Source of the DNA: Bradyrhizobium sp. U87765 SZCCT0048
Lineage (GTDB): Bacteria; Pseudomonadota; Alphaproteobacteria; Rhizobiales; Xanthobacteraceae
Length of the DNA: 64,000 nt
Reading direction: 5' to 3'
Assembly: GCF_018131225.1 (NCBI RefSeq)
Contig: NZ_JAFCMM010000001.1
Coordinates: 1,798,001 to 1,862,000, forward strand
Made by a program: the position numbers and the translations under genes
Shown: in pieces, positions 42,045 through 50,303 of the stretch
How positions within the stretch are numbered: position 1 is the first letter of the stretch
Layout of the letters: each line of letters opens with the position of its first letter
Notes under the pieces: generated by a model
The model's input: the letters and a program-made list of their open reading frames with translations, nothing else
What the model was told of the DNA's origin: nothing
Database searches by the model: none

Positions 42045-43244
42045 ATGACGCTTCAGCGTTCACGCATTCGCGCGGCTACGATCGCGCTCGGCTTCACCGC
42101 AGCTGTCATCGGCGCGCATCCGGCAGCCGCCGCCGACGACATCGTCATCGGCGCATCGCTGCCGCTGTCCGGCCCGCTCGCCGGCTTCGGCAGCTTCCAG
42201 CAATGGGGCTACAAGCGCGCGGTCGACGAGGTCAACAAGGCCGGCGGCATCACCATCGACGGCGCCAGGCGTCCGGTTCGCCTCGTGATCCGCGACGACA
42301 AGACCGATCCCAACGCCACGGCGGCCAACACCGAAACGCTGATCTCGCGCGAGCGCGTGGTGGCGATGCTCGGGTCCTGCACGCCGGCGCTGGTCAATGC
42401 CGGCGCGCTGGTGGCGGAACGCGCCAGGAAGCCGATGGTGACCGGCTGCAATCCGCTCGAGGCGTTCAAGGCGGTGCGCAAGTGGCAGTATGTCTGGGAC
42501 CTGTTCTTCCATGAGCCGCAGCTCGCGGCGGTGCAGTTCAAGGCGCTCGCCGACCTCGGCGCGCAGACCAACCGCAAGATCGCGATCTGGCACGACAACG
42601 GCCCGGACGGCCAGATGGTCGGCGGCCAGATCTGGCCGGCGCTCGCCAAGGAGTTCGGCTACGAGGTGGTGCAGAACGCCGACTTCCCGGTCGACAATAC
42701 TCAGTTCACCTCGATCATCGCCGAGGCCAAGAGCAAGGGCGCAGAGATCGTGATGGTCGACGCCATCACCCCGCAGGCGATCGCGATCCGCAAGCAGATG
42801 GCGGCCGCCGGCTTCACGCCCAAGGTGCTCAATATCGAGAAGGGCGCCGAGCCGGTGCAGTTCGCCGAGGCGCTCGGCAAGCTCGCCGACGGCGTGCTGG
42901 TCGGCGGCTACTGGGATCCGTCGTTTCCTTATCCCGGCGCGGCTGAACTCGCCAAGGCGTTCGAAAGCGAGACGCGGCTGACGTCGAGCCAGCACATCGC
43001 CGACTCCTACGCCGCCGCCCAGATCCTGCTCGACGCGATCGCGGCGGCCGGCTCGACGGACCCCGAAAAGATCAACGCGGCCATCGGCGAGACCAACAAG
43101 ACCTATGTCGTCGGCCCCGTGCAGTTCGACCGCGACCACACGGCGAAACTGCCCGTGGTGTCGCTGCAATGGCAGGGCGGCAAGACCATCGTGGTCTGGC
43201 CGAAAGACGCCAGGACCGGCGACTTCCTGTTCCCGCTGCGCTGA
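42045..43244 (+). CDS. periplasmic substrate-binding protein of the second ABC importer
   Basis: The 399-residue protein has a signal peptide (IALGFTAAVIGAHPAAAA, cleavage near residue 29) and a Leu/Ile/Val-type binding domain: G-A-S-L-P-L-S-G-P-L-A, V-A-M-L-G-S-C-T-P-A, then I-W-H-D-N-G-P-D-G. Related proteins bind aromatic acids in Rhodopseudomonas as well as amino acids, which suits the neighbouring phenolic catabolism. GGAGG ribosome site; the intergenic hairpin lies in its 99-bp leader. Confidence 0.9.
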   Translation: MTLQRSRIRAATIALGFTAAVIGAHPAAAADDIVIGASLPLSGPLAGFGSFQQWGYKRAVDEVNKAGGITIDGARRPVRLVIRDDKTDPNATAANTETLISRERVVAMLGSCTPALVNAGALVAERARKPMVTGCNPLEAFKAVRKWQYVWDLFFHEPQLAAVQFKALADLGAQTNRKIAIWHDNGPDGQMVGGQIWPALAKEFGYEVVQNADFPVDNTQFTSIIAEAKSKGAEIVMVDAITPQAIAIRKQMAAAGFTPKVLNIEKGAEPVQFAEALGKLADGVLVGGYWDPSFPYPGAAELAKAFESETRLTSSQHIADSYAAAQILLDAIAAAGSTDPEKINAAIGETNKTYVVGPVQFDRDHTAKLPVVSLQWQGGKTIVVWPKDARTGDFLFPLR

Positions 43245-43262
43245 TCCCGCGAGGCTCGCACC

Positions 43263-44138
43263 ATGCCCGACATTGGCATCGTCTCCAGCACCATCGCCGC
43301 CGGCCTCCTGCTCGGCGGCATGCTGGCCCTCACCGCGCTCGGTCTGTCGATCGTCCTCGGCGTGATGCGGCTCGTCAATCTCGCTCACGGCGACTTCCTG
43401 CTGGTCGGCGCCTATGGCGGCCTCTACCTGCTGCAGACCACCGGTCTCGATCCGCTGCTCGGCCTTCCCGTGGTGGCGATCGTGGTCGGGGGTCTCGCCG
43501 TGCCGCTGTACCGCCTGCTGCTGGCGCCGCTCGCAAGCCGCGGCGCGGAAGCCCAGATGATGACAATGTTCGCCGTCGCCATCATCATGGAAAACCTGTT
43601 CGTGCTGGCGTTCAGCGCCGACACGCGCTCGATCGCCCGCGACTATGCCACCGTGCCGCTCACCATCGGCCCGGTCACCGTACCGCTGATCTACCTGATC
43701 GGCTGTGCCATCTCGGTGGCGCTGATCCTCGCGGTACACTGGCTGGTGACCGCAACCGCGTTCGGCCGCGACCTGCGGGCGAGCGCGGCGGACGCCGGCG
43801 CCGCCGCGACGCTCGGCGTCGACGTCGCGCGGGTGCAGATGCTGACGTTTGCACTGGGGGCAGCCTGCGCAGGCGTCGGCGGCACGCTGATCGGCGCCGC
43901 GTTCCAGTTCGCACCGTCGAGCGGCGGCGCCTATCTCCTCAACAGCCTCGCGATCGTCGTGCTGGGCGGTCTCGGCAACGTGCTCGGCACGCTGCTCGGC
44001 GGCGTCGCGCTCGGCGCACTGCAGAGCGTCGGTGGCCTGACGCTTGGCGACGGCTACCGCGACCTCGTCGGCATGGCGCTGTTCCTTCTGGTGCTGGCGT
44101 TCCGCCCCGACGGCTTCATGGCAAGGGGCCGCACATGA
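43263..44138 (+). CDS. ABC importer permease, LivH-like (second system)
   Basis: The 291-residue membrane protein has about eight helices, the V-N-L-A-H-G-D-F-L-L-V-G-A-Y motif of LivH near residue 40, D-A-G-A-A-A-T-L-G-V-D-V in the cytosolic loop contacting the ATPase, and V-L-G-G-L-G-N-V-L-G. It starts 18 bp after the binding protein and overlaps livM by ATGA. Pairs with the LivM-like protein 44135. Confidence 0.92.
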   Translation: MPDIGIVSSTIAAGLLLGGMLALTALGLSIVLGVMRLVNLAHGDFLLVGAYGGLYLLQTTGLDPLLGLPVVAIVVGGLAVPLYRLLLAPLASRGAEAQMMTMFAVAIIMENLFVLAFSADTRSIARDYATVPLTIGPVTVPLIYLIGCAISVALILAVHWLVTATAFGRDLRASAADAGAAATLGVDVARVQMLTFALGAACAGVGGTLIGAAFQFAPSSGGAYLLNSLAIVVLGGLGNVLGTLLGGVALGALQSVGGLTLGDGYRDLVGMALFLLVLAFRPDGFMARGRT

Positions 44139-45127
44139 CCCAGGCATCCCCCATGATCTCCTCAACTGCCTCCGCCCGTCCCGCTCTTGCGTGGTCGACC
44201 TCGGCCTCGCACGGCTCCCTCGAAATCGCCGTGCTCGCCGTCGCCGGGATCGCGCTGTGGTTCGCGCCCGCGATCGCCGGTGACCACTGGCTGCAGCTCG
44301 GCTTTCGTATCGGCATCTTCCTGGTGCTGGCGCAGGGCTGGAACCTGATGGCCGGTTCGGTCGGCCTCGTCTCGCTCGGCACCTCCTGCTTCGTCGGGCT
44401 CGGCGGCTATGTCGCGTTCGGCCTGCTCAACCATCTCGACCTGCCGCTGCCGCTCGCCTTTGCGGCTTGCGCCGTGGCTGGCAGCGCGCTTGCCGCGCTG
44501 GTGTCGCCGGCGCTGTTCCGCCTGCGCGGCCTGTACTTCACCGTCGGAACGCTGGCGCTGGCCGAACTGCTGCGGCTGACCATGATCAACGTCCCGGCGT
44601 TCGGCGGCGCCACCGGGCTGATCCTGCGCGACGATCCGCCGGCCCTGCCCGTCCTGTTCCGCTACGCGCTGACGCTCGCGGTGATCGCCTCGCTCGCCGC
44701 CACGCTGTGCGGGCGCAGCCGCGCCGCCGTGATCATGCATGCCGTGCGCGACGACGCCGATGCGGCGGCGCAGCTGGGCGTGCGCACCTTCCGCGTCAAG
44801 CTCGCGGCCTTCATGCTGGCGAGCGCGCTGACCGCCATGGCCGGCGGCCTGCAGGCGGTCAAGCTCGGCGCGATCGAGCCCTACGGCATGTTCGGGCTGC
44901 AATGGTCGATCGACGTGCTGTCGATGGTGGTCATCGGCGGCGTCGGCCGCCGGCTCGGCCCGCTGGTCGGCGCGGTGCTCGTGGTCGCCGTCGGCGAAGC
45001 CCTCGCTGACTATCCCGAACTGCATGTCGCCATCACCGGCGCCATCCTGATTGTCCTGATCCGCTTCGCGCCCCATGGCCTTGTCGGCCTTGCCGAACGG
45101 GCCCTCCCTTCGCGAGCCACACCATGA
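44135..45127 (+). CDS. ABC importer permease, LivM-like (second system)
   Basis: The 330-residue protein has about ten helices, the LivM G-x-V-S-L-G-x-x-x-F-V-G-L-G-G-Y motif, R-D-D-A-D-A-A-A-Q-L-G-V-R-T-F-R-V-K-L-A in the coupling loop and G-G-V-G-R-R-L-G-P-L-V-G-A. Start at the ATG overlapping livH; a longer reading in that frame is antisense-like and not used. The stop overlaps the fused ATPase gene. Confidence 0.92.
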   Translation: MTQASPMISSTASARPALAWSTSASHGSLEIAVLAVAGIALWFAPAIAGDHWLQLGFRIGIFLVLAQGWNLMAGSVGLVSLGTSCFVGLGGYVAFGLLNHLDLPLPLAFAACAVAGSALAALVSPALFRLRGLYFTVGTLALAELLRLTMINVPAFGGATGLILRDDPPALPVLFRYALTLAVIASLAATLCGRSRAAVIMHAVRDDADAAAQLGVRTFRVKLAAFMLASALTAMAGGLQAVKLGAIEPYGMFGLQWSIDVLSMVVIGGVGRRLGPLVGAVLVVAVGEALADYPELHVAITGAILIVLIRFAPHGLVGLAERALPSRATP

Positions 45128-46728
45128 CAACGCTGGAAGCTGCGCCCCTTCTCGTCGCCCGTGGCCTCGTCAAGCGCTATGGCGGCCTCGTCGCCATCGA
45201 CCAGGTCGATCTCGTCCTGCGTCCGGGCACCATCACCGGCGTCATCGGTCCCAACGGCGCCGGCAAGTCGACGCTGATCGGCCTGATCGGCGGCGCGCTC
45301 GCCCCGAGCGCAGGCACCATTCATCTCGACGGCCGCGACGTCACGCGGCTGCCCGCCGCGGAGCGGGCGCGCGCGGGCATCGGCCGCACCTACCAGATCC
45401 CGCGCCCATTCCTCGACATGACGGTCGCCGACAATCTGGCAGTCGCGCAGTATTCCGTCGCCCCGTTCATCCGCGCCGAGACCGCGCGCGAGGAGCGCGA
45501 AGCCCTGCTCGCGCGCACCGGGCTTCTCGACGTCGCGACGCGTCCGGCGAACAGCCTGCCGCTGCTGCGACGCAAGCGCCTCGAAGTCGCGCGCGCGCTG
45601 GCGCTGAAGCCGCGCATCGTGCTGCTCGACGAAGTCGGCGCCGGCCTCGTCGACAGTGAGATCAGCGAGCTGATCGCGTTGATCCAGTCCATCCGCGACG
45701 ACCACACCGCGATCCTGATCGTCGAGCATGTGCTGCGGGTCGTCCGCGCCTGTTGCGGGCGATCGCTGGTGCTCGATTTCGGCAAGATGCTGATCGAGGG
45801 GCCGACCGACGAGGTGCTCGGCAATGACAAGGTTGCCGCGGTCTATCTCGGCAGCAGCGGCGCCCGCCAGGGCACGACCAACGAGACCGCGGTGACCGCC
45901 GCCGGCGACGACGTCCACCTCGCCGCACCGGACGCGGAGGCACGGGTGCTGGCGCCGCTGACCGCCCCGACGACAGCTTCATCTGCCGGTACGCCGCTGC
46001 TCGCGCTCGCCGGCATCCGCGCCGGCTACGGCCAGGCGCAGGTGCTGCAGGGCATCGACCTGACCGCCATGCCCGGCGAGACCATCGCGATCCTCGGCGC
46101 CAACGGCGCCGGCAAGACGACGCTCGCGCGCGTCATCAGCGGCGCCATCGCGCCATCGGCCGGAACGCTGCGGATCGACGGCGCGGATATCACCGGGCAG
46201 CCGCCGCATCGCATCGCCAGCCATGGCATCGCCCACTGCATGGAGGGGCGCCGCATCTTTCCGACGCTGTCCGTGCAGGACAATCTGCTGATCGCCGCCC
46301 GCCATGTCGACCGCACCACCGCCCGCGCGCGGCTCGCCGCCGTCTACGATCTCTTTCCCGTCCTCGCCGAGCGCAGGACGCAAGGCGGCACGGCGATGTC
46401 CGGCGGCCAGCAGCAGATGCTGGCGATCGGGCGGGCGCTGATGGCGCAGCCGCGCCTTGTGATCTTCGACGAGATCAGCCTCGGCCTTGCACCGATCGTC
46501 ATGGACAGGCTGTACGAGGCGCTGGCGCTGCTGAAGCAGGCCCGCATGACGCTGATCGTGATCGAGCAGGACATCGAGCGGGCACTGGCGCTCGCCGACC
46601 GCGCCCACGTGCTCGAACAAGGCCGTTTCGCGTTGACGGGAACGCCGCGCGAGATCGCCGCCGATCCCAGGCTCCGGCACATCTATATCGGCGCAGCCGA
46701 GCACGCGGACCAGCACGCGGCCGGCTGA
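45124..46728 (+). CDS. fused LivG–LivF ABC importer ATPase with a degenerate signature in the first domain
   Basis: The 534-residue protein joins two ATPases that are normally separate. Domain 1 (about 8–245, LivG-like): Walker A GPNGAGKS (42–49), Walker B VLLDEVGAGL and H-loop IVEHVL, but the signature reads L145-P-L-L-R-R where LivG has LSYGxQ, so the serine and glycine are lost. A linker of about 45 residues, rich in A and T, follows. Domain 2 (about 292–525, LivF-like): Walker A GANGAGKT (325–332), canonical MSGGQQQML and VIEQ. It powers the LivHM pair just upstream (ATGA overlap). A fusion fixes the 1:1 stoichiometry. Confidence 0.9.
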   Translation: MTTLEAAPLLVARGLVKRYGGLVAIDQVDLVLRPGTITGVIGPNGAGKSTLIGLIGGALAPSAGTIHLDGRDVTRLPAAERARAGIGRTYQIPRPFLDMTVADNLAVAQYSVAPFIRAETAREEREALLARTGLLDVATRPANSLPLLRRKRLEVARALALKPRIVLLDEVGAGLVDSEISELIALIQSIRDDHTAILIVEHVLRVVRACCGRSLVLDFGKMLIEGPTDEVLGNDKVAAVYLGSSGARQGTTNETAVTAAGDDVHLAAPDAEARVLAPLTAPTTASSAGTPLLALAGIRAGYGQAQVLQGIDLTAMPGETIAILGANGAGKTTLARVISGAIAPSAGTLRIDGADITGQPPHRIASHGIAHCMEGRRIFPTLSVQDNLLIAARHVDRTTARARLAAVYDLFPVLAERRTQGGTAMSGGQQQMLAIGRALMAQPRLVIFDEISLGLAPIVMDRLYEALALLKQARMTLIVIEQDIERALALADRAHVLEQGRFALTGTPREIAADPRLRHIYIGAAEHADQHAAG

Positions 46729-46868
46729 CATCGGCGCGGCTCGGTTGCCGGCGCGCAGCCGCGCCATCACTGGCATCAGCATTATTCGGAGAAGCAAGTC
46801 CGTCGTCGCGGCGTGATCGTCGCATCGCGCGGCCGTATCACGGTGGCCATGATGATGTCTTGACCACG

Positions 46869-46910
46869 AAAAGAAACATCCGCCGCGAAACCTGGAGGGA
46901 AAACGCGGCG
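46869..46910 (-). terminator. probable terminator of the outer-membrane protein gene
   Basis: CGCCGCG (46881–46887) and CGCGGCG (46904–46910) form a 7-bp stem. Reading leftward it is followed by GATGTTTCTTTT, a T-rich stretch. It lies 26 bp past the stop of the gene at 46936. Confidence 0.5.
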
Positions 46911-46935
46911 AATGCTCAAGGACGTGCTGTGGGTG

Positions 46936-47940
46936 TTATTTGCGGATCAGCGGCCGCGCGAGCGGCGCCGGCTCGTCGGGCGCCCACAGGCGAAAGCTCA
47001 CCTGGGCGAAGACCGAATAGCCTCTGGTGATGCTCGCCGCATCCTGGCCCGGCGCGGCCGTGCCGCCAGAGGCATGTGCGGAGAACTCGTTCAAGGCCCA
47101 GACATTGAGGGTCGCCGGACCGAAATCATAACCGACCAGCAGACCGGCAGCCCACAAATTGTAGCGGTTGACGTTGATCGCGCCGTTGTAGAACGCGCTC
47201 GACTGATCGTTGGTCACCTGTCCGACGTAGTATCCGACCGGCCCGACCCTCCAGCGGTCGATGGTCCGGGTGGCGGTGAACTCGGCGTGCAGGACGTCAC
47301 CGCTCTTGTAGTTGGTGACGGTGCTGCGGGTATTGGTCTCGTAGAACAGGTTTGCCGTCAGATTCCAGCCATCCTTCAGGTAGGAGACGATGAACTCCGG
47401 CTGGAACGTCCACCACGGATTGCCGACATTGCCGAGCCCGTTCGCCCCGCTGGTCGAGCCATCCGGCGCGTACATGCCAAGCCCCGCCTTGACGAAGAAG
47501 CCGCTGTCGCCGAGCTTCCAGCTCAGCTCGACCGGAACGATATAGGTGTTGTGCAATCCGGCGGAACTGATGCTGATGGGCGATCCGATGCCAGCCATGA
47601 GCGCGGGCTGCACCAGCACCGCGTTGTAGGTCGCGCCCAGGAACGACCAGCCGGGCACGAACACGAAGCCGGTCGCTTCCGCCGCGATCTGGACCCTGGT
47701 CTGCGCACCGCCGACGTTGGGCGCACCGGGCCCGACCAGCGACGCCTGATAAGTGCCGAACTGCTGGAACATGTAGACACCGGGCGGCGGTGCACCGGCC
47801 GTGGCGGCGCCGAGCGTGAGACCGGGCTTCTGCGCCCAGCCGGAAGAACCGAACTCATACGCATGCGCCACACCATTGCTCAGCGCAGCAACCATCCCTG
47901 ACGCCGCGCATGCCGCGGCCGTCCGCCGTAAAGCAGTCAT
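46936..47940 (-). CDS. outer-membrane channel, phenol MetA-pathway family
   Basis: The 334-residue protein has a signal peptide (cleavage near residue 27, after AHA), then alternating amphipathic strands with glycine and aromatic girdles, typical of a 12–14-strand beta barrel. The G-A-A-T-A-G-A-P-P-P-G-V-Y-M start and W-R-V-G-P-V-G-Y-Y and G-Y-D-F-G-P strands are seen in Phenol_MetA_deg/SphA-like proteins found in aromatic-degradation clusters. The last residue region is not the classical terminal F. It would admit the aromatic substrate to the periplasm. Its promoter shares the 14-bp operator with the cyclase operon. Antisense to none; convergent to the fused ATPase. Confidence 0.82.
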   Translation of the reverse strand: MTALRRTAAACAASGMVAALSNGVAHAYEFGSSGWAQKPGLTLGAATAGAPPPGVYMFQQFGTYQASLVGPGAPNVGGAQTRVQIAAEATGFVFVPGWSFLGATYNAVLVQPALMAGIGSPISISSAGLHNTYIVPVELSWKLGDSGFFVKAGLGMYAPDGSTSGANGLGNVGNPWWTFQPEFIVSYLKDGWNLTANLFYETNTRSTVTNYKSGDVLHAEFTATRTIDRWRVGPVGYYVGQVTNDQSSAFYNGAINVNRYNLWAAGLLVGYDFGPATLNVWALNEFSAHASGGTAAPGQDAASITRGYSVFAQVSFRLWAPDEPAPLARPLIRK

Positions 47941-47961
47941 TGATTTCCCCCGAGTGATTAT

Positions 47962-47996
47962 TGTATAGCGGTACACTCGTACTGAATATCGATACA
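47962..47996 (-). promoter_or_regulatory. candidate IclR operator between the outer-membrane gene and the PhlG-like pseudogene
   Basis: TGTATAGCGGTACA (47962–47975) has the same TGTA-N6-TACA layout as 35868–35881. GATACA at 47991–47996 starts exactly 21 bp from GGTACA at 47970. It lies 21–56 bp upstream of the leftward ATG at 47940, in AT-rich DNA. Confidence 0.45.
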
Positions 47997-48146
47997 CACA
48001 ACAATACCGCAGCGGCCGGCGCCGCCGGATTCCCCGCGGCTGTTGCCCAATAATCACATTGCAATTCAATTGTATCACATTGCGGTTCACGATCACGTTG
48101 GCACCCGATGACGCCCAACGCCTTCCTCACCACCGAAGGGCCCTGC

Positions 48147-48522
48147 ATGCGATTTGCCGATGCCAACCAACTGCTCGACGCAGCGATCTCGCGGTTCGAG
48201 AGCGACTGGATCCGTCACGACGACGGCCGCGCGCATGTCGCGGCGCGCGCCCACATGATCGGCGGCACGGCAGCGATGGCCGAATGGTGGCTCGGCTATG
48301 TCCACACCACCGAGCAATAAAAGTAGTGGGATGGATCGGCGAGCGCGGCACCGGCCGCTATGTCGGCGGCACGCATATCGCGCACGAGTATTTTGGCGGC
48401 GGTCCGACGCTATTCAGGCTGCGGCGATGCGCTCGCGCTTCGGGCTCGGCGCACTCGATCCTGTGCCGCCGCACATTGGCGCGCTCCTGCCGACACTGTA
48501 CCGCCGCAATACCGCGGCATGA
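48147..48522 (+). pseudogene. decayed PhlG-like hydrolase gene
   Basis: The first 57 codons (MRFADANQLL … WWLGYVHTTEQ) align with residues 1–58 of the intact PhlG-like protein at 41283 (MRFEDANEML … DWWFSWLGDIEW), then hit TAA. In another frame, WIGERGTGRYVGG, THIAHEYFGGG and LFRLR match WENRVNGRYIGASHIVHEYLAG and LYKLR of the intact copy in order. In the third frame, MRSRFGLG and ALLPTLYRR match MRSRFWLG and EVLPTLYRR. So the copy has at least two frame changes and deletions of about 12, 50 and 45 residues. It cannot make a working enzyme. It diverges from the outer-membrane gene and probably once shared its operator region. Confidence 0.8.
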
Positions 48523-48681
48523 TCACCTTCATCGCGGCCGGCATCCGCCGCCGCAATGCTTGATCTCCGCGCCGATCGTGACTAATCAGGCGACGAAGAC
48601 AACCTCAGAGGACTTTCGCAGCCATGGATTTCAACCCGACAGCAATGCCGACCAGCCTTGCCCACGGGGATTTCCAAGCGC

Positions 48682-50283
48682 ATGCCAGCCTCCATCGTTC
48701 TATCGCACGTCGGCCTGTCCACGCCTGACGGCAGAGCCCTTCTCAGCGACATCAATCTGAGCTTCGGACCCGAGCGGACCGGCATCGTCGGCCGCAACGG
48801 CATCGGCAAATCGCTGCTGCTCGCGACGATGGCCGGTGACCTGCCGCCGCGCGCCGGCACCGTGTCGATCGCCGGAACCGTCGGTCTGCTCCGGCAGACC
48901 GTTCAGCCGCCTTCCGGCGCGTCGGTCGCGGACCTGTTCGGTGCACGGCAGGCGTTGACGGTGCTCGCCCGCGCCGCGCATGGCCATGCCACGGCCGAAG
49001 AGCTCGCCGACGTCGACTGGTCGCTGGACGAACGCATCGCGACCGCGCTCGCGGACGTCGGCCTCACCATCCCGCTCGACACCGCGCTGGCGGCGCTCTC
49101 CGGCGGCCAAACCACGCGGGCGAGCCTTGCCGCGCTGGTGCTCGCCGCGCCGGACATGCTGCTGCTCGACGAGCCGACCAACAACCTCGACCGCCCCGGG
49201 CGGCAGGCGGTGATCGACCTCATCGCCAGTTGGCGCGGCGGCGCCGTCGTCGTCAGCCATGATCGCGGGCTGCTGGATGAAATGGACGTCATCGTCGAGC
49301 TGACGTCGCTTGGCGCGGCGCGTTATGGCGGCAACTGGACGCAGTATCGCGAACGCAAGGCCGTCGAGCTGCGGGCCGCCGAACACGACCTTGCCCACGC
49401 TGAAAAGACAATGGCTGAAGCCGATCGCCACGCCCGCATCGCGGCCGAACGGCGCGACCGGCGCAGCAGCGCCGGAGCGCGCAAGGGGGCGCGCGGCGAT
49501 CTGCCCAAAATCCTGCTCGGCGCGCGCAAGAGCCGGGCCGAGGCCAGCACGGGCGACGGCGTGCGGCTCGCCAACCGCCAGCGCACCGACGCGCTGGAGG
49601 CCGCCACCACCGCGCGCGCCCGTATCGAGATCCTGCGGCCACTCGCCATCACGCTCGCATCCACCGGGCTTGCGGCCAGCCGCACGGTCCTCACGCTCGA
49701 TCGCGTCACGGCCAGCTATGATGGCGCGCCGCCCGTCATCCACGACCTGTCGTTCACCATCACCGGACCGCGCCGCATCGCCGTGACCGGTCCGAACGGC
49801 GCGGGCAAGAGCAGCCTGCTGCGGCTGATCACAGGCCAGCTGCAGCCCTCGCATGGCCGCGTGTGCGTTGCCGTCGACATGGCCATGCTCGACCAGCACG
49901 TCGACGTGCTGGACGCGCAGGCCTCGATCGCCGACAATTTCATGCGTCTCAATCCGCTAGCCGGCCACAATGCGTGCCGTGCGATGCTCGCGAATTTCCT
50001 GTTCCGCGCCGATGCCGCGCTGCAGATCGTCGGCACGTTAAGCGGCGGGCAACGCCTGCGCGCAGCGCTTGCCTGCGTGCTCGGCCGCCAGCATCCGCCG
50101 CCGCTTCTGGTCCTCGACGAGCCAACCAACCACCTCGATATCGCGTCCATCGAAGCCGTCGAAGCCGCCCTCACCGCCTACGACGGCGCGCTGGTGGTCG
50201 TCAGCCACGACGAGCTGTTCCTCGACGCCATCGGCATCGAGCAACGAATCGATCTTGCAGCCGCGGGCGGCGGCAACCGCTAG
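48682..50283 (+). CDS. ABC-F subfamily ATPase
   Basis: The 533-residue soluble protein has two ATPase domains in tandem with no membrane helices: Walker A GRNGIGKS and GPNGAGKS, signatures LSGGQTTRA and LSGGQRLRA, Walker [12 protein letters not shown] and [11 protein letters not shown] (the T-N-H/N-L-D ending marks ABC-F). The linker between domains (about 225–310) is rich in R, E and A. ABC-F proteins act at the ribosome, as translation factors or antibiotic-protection proteins. The ATG at 48682 follows GGGGA; a TTG at 48658 would add eight residues. It is unrelated to the neighbouring transporters. Confidence 0.87.
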   Translation: MPASIVLSHVGLSTPDGRALLSDINLSFGPERTGIVGRNGIGKSLLLATMAGDLPPRAGTVSIAGTVGLLRQTVQPPSGASVADLFGARQALTVLARAAHGHATAEELADVDWSLDERIATALADVGLTIPLDTALAALSGGQTTRASLAALVLAAPDMLLLDEPTNNLDRPGRQAVIDLIASWRGGAVVVSHDRGLLDEMDVIVELTSLGAARYGGNWTQYRERKAVELRAAEHDLAHAEKTMAEADRHARIAAERRDRRSSAGARKGARGDLPKILLGARKSRAEASTGDGVRLANRQRTDALEAATTARARIEILRPLAITLASTGLAASRTVLTLDRVTASYDGAPPVIHDLSFTITGPRRIAVTGPNGAGKSSLLRLITGQLQPSHGRVCVAVDMAMLDQHVDVLDAQASIADNFMRLNPLAGHNACRAMLANFLFRADAALQIVGTLSGGQRLRAALACVLGRQHPPPLLVLDEPTNHLDIASIEAVEAALTAYDGALVVVSHDELFLDAIGIEQRIDLAAAGGGNR

Positions 50284-50303
50284 CCGCAGCCCGCCCGCGA
50301 GGC

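Noticed and set aside
46733..46765. 9-bp inverted repeat after the fused ATPase gene
   Set aside because: A 15-base loop and no T tract; not counted as a terminator, possible mRNA 3' hairpin only.
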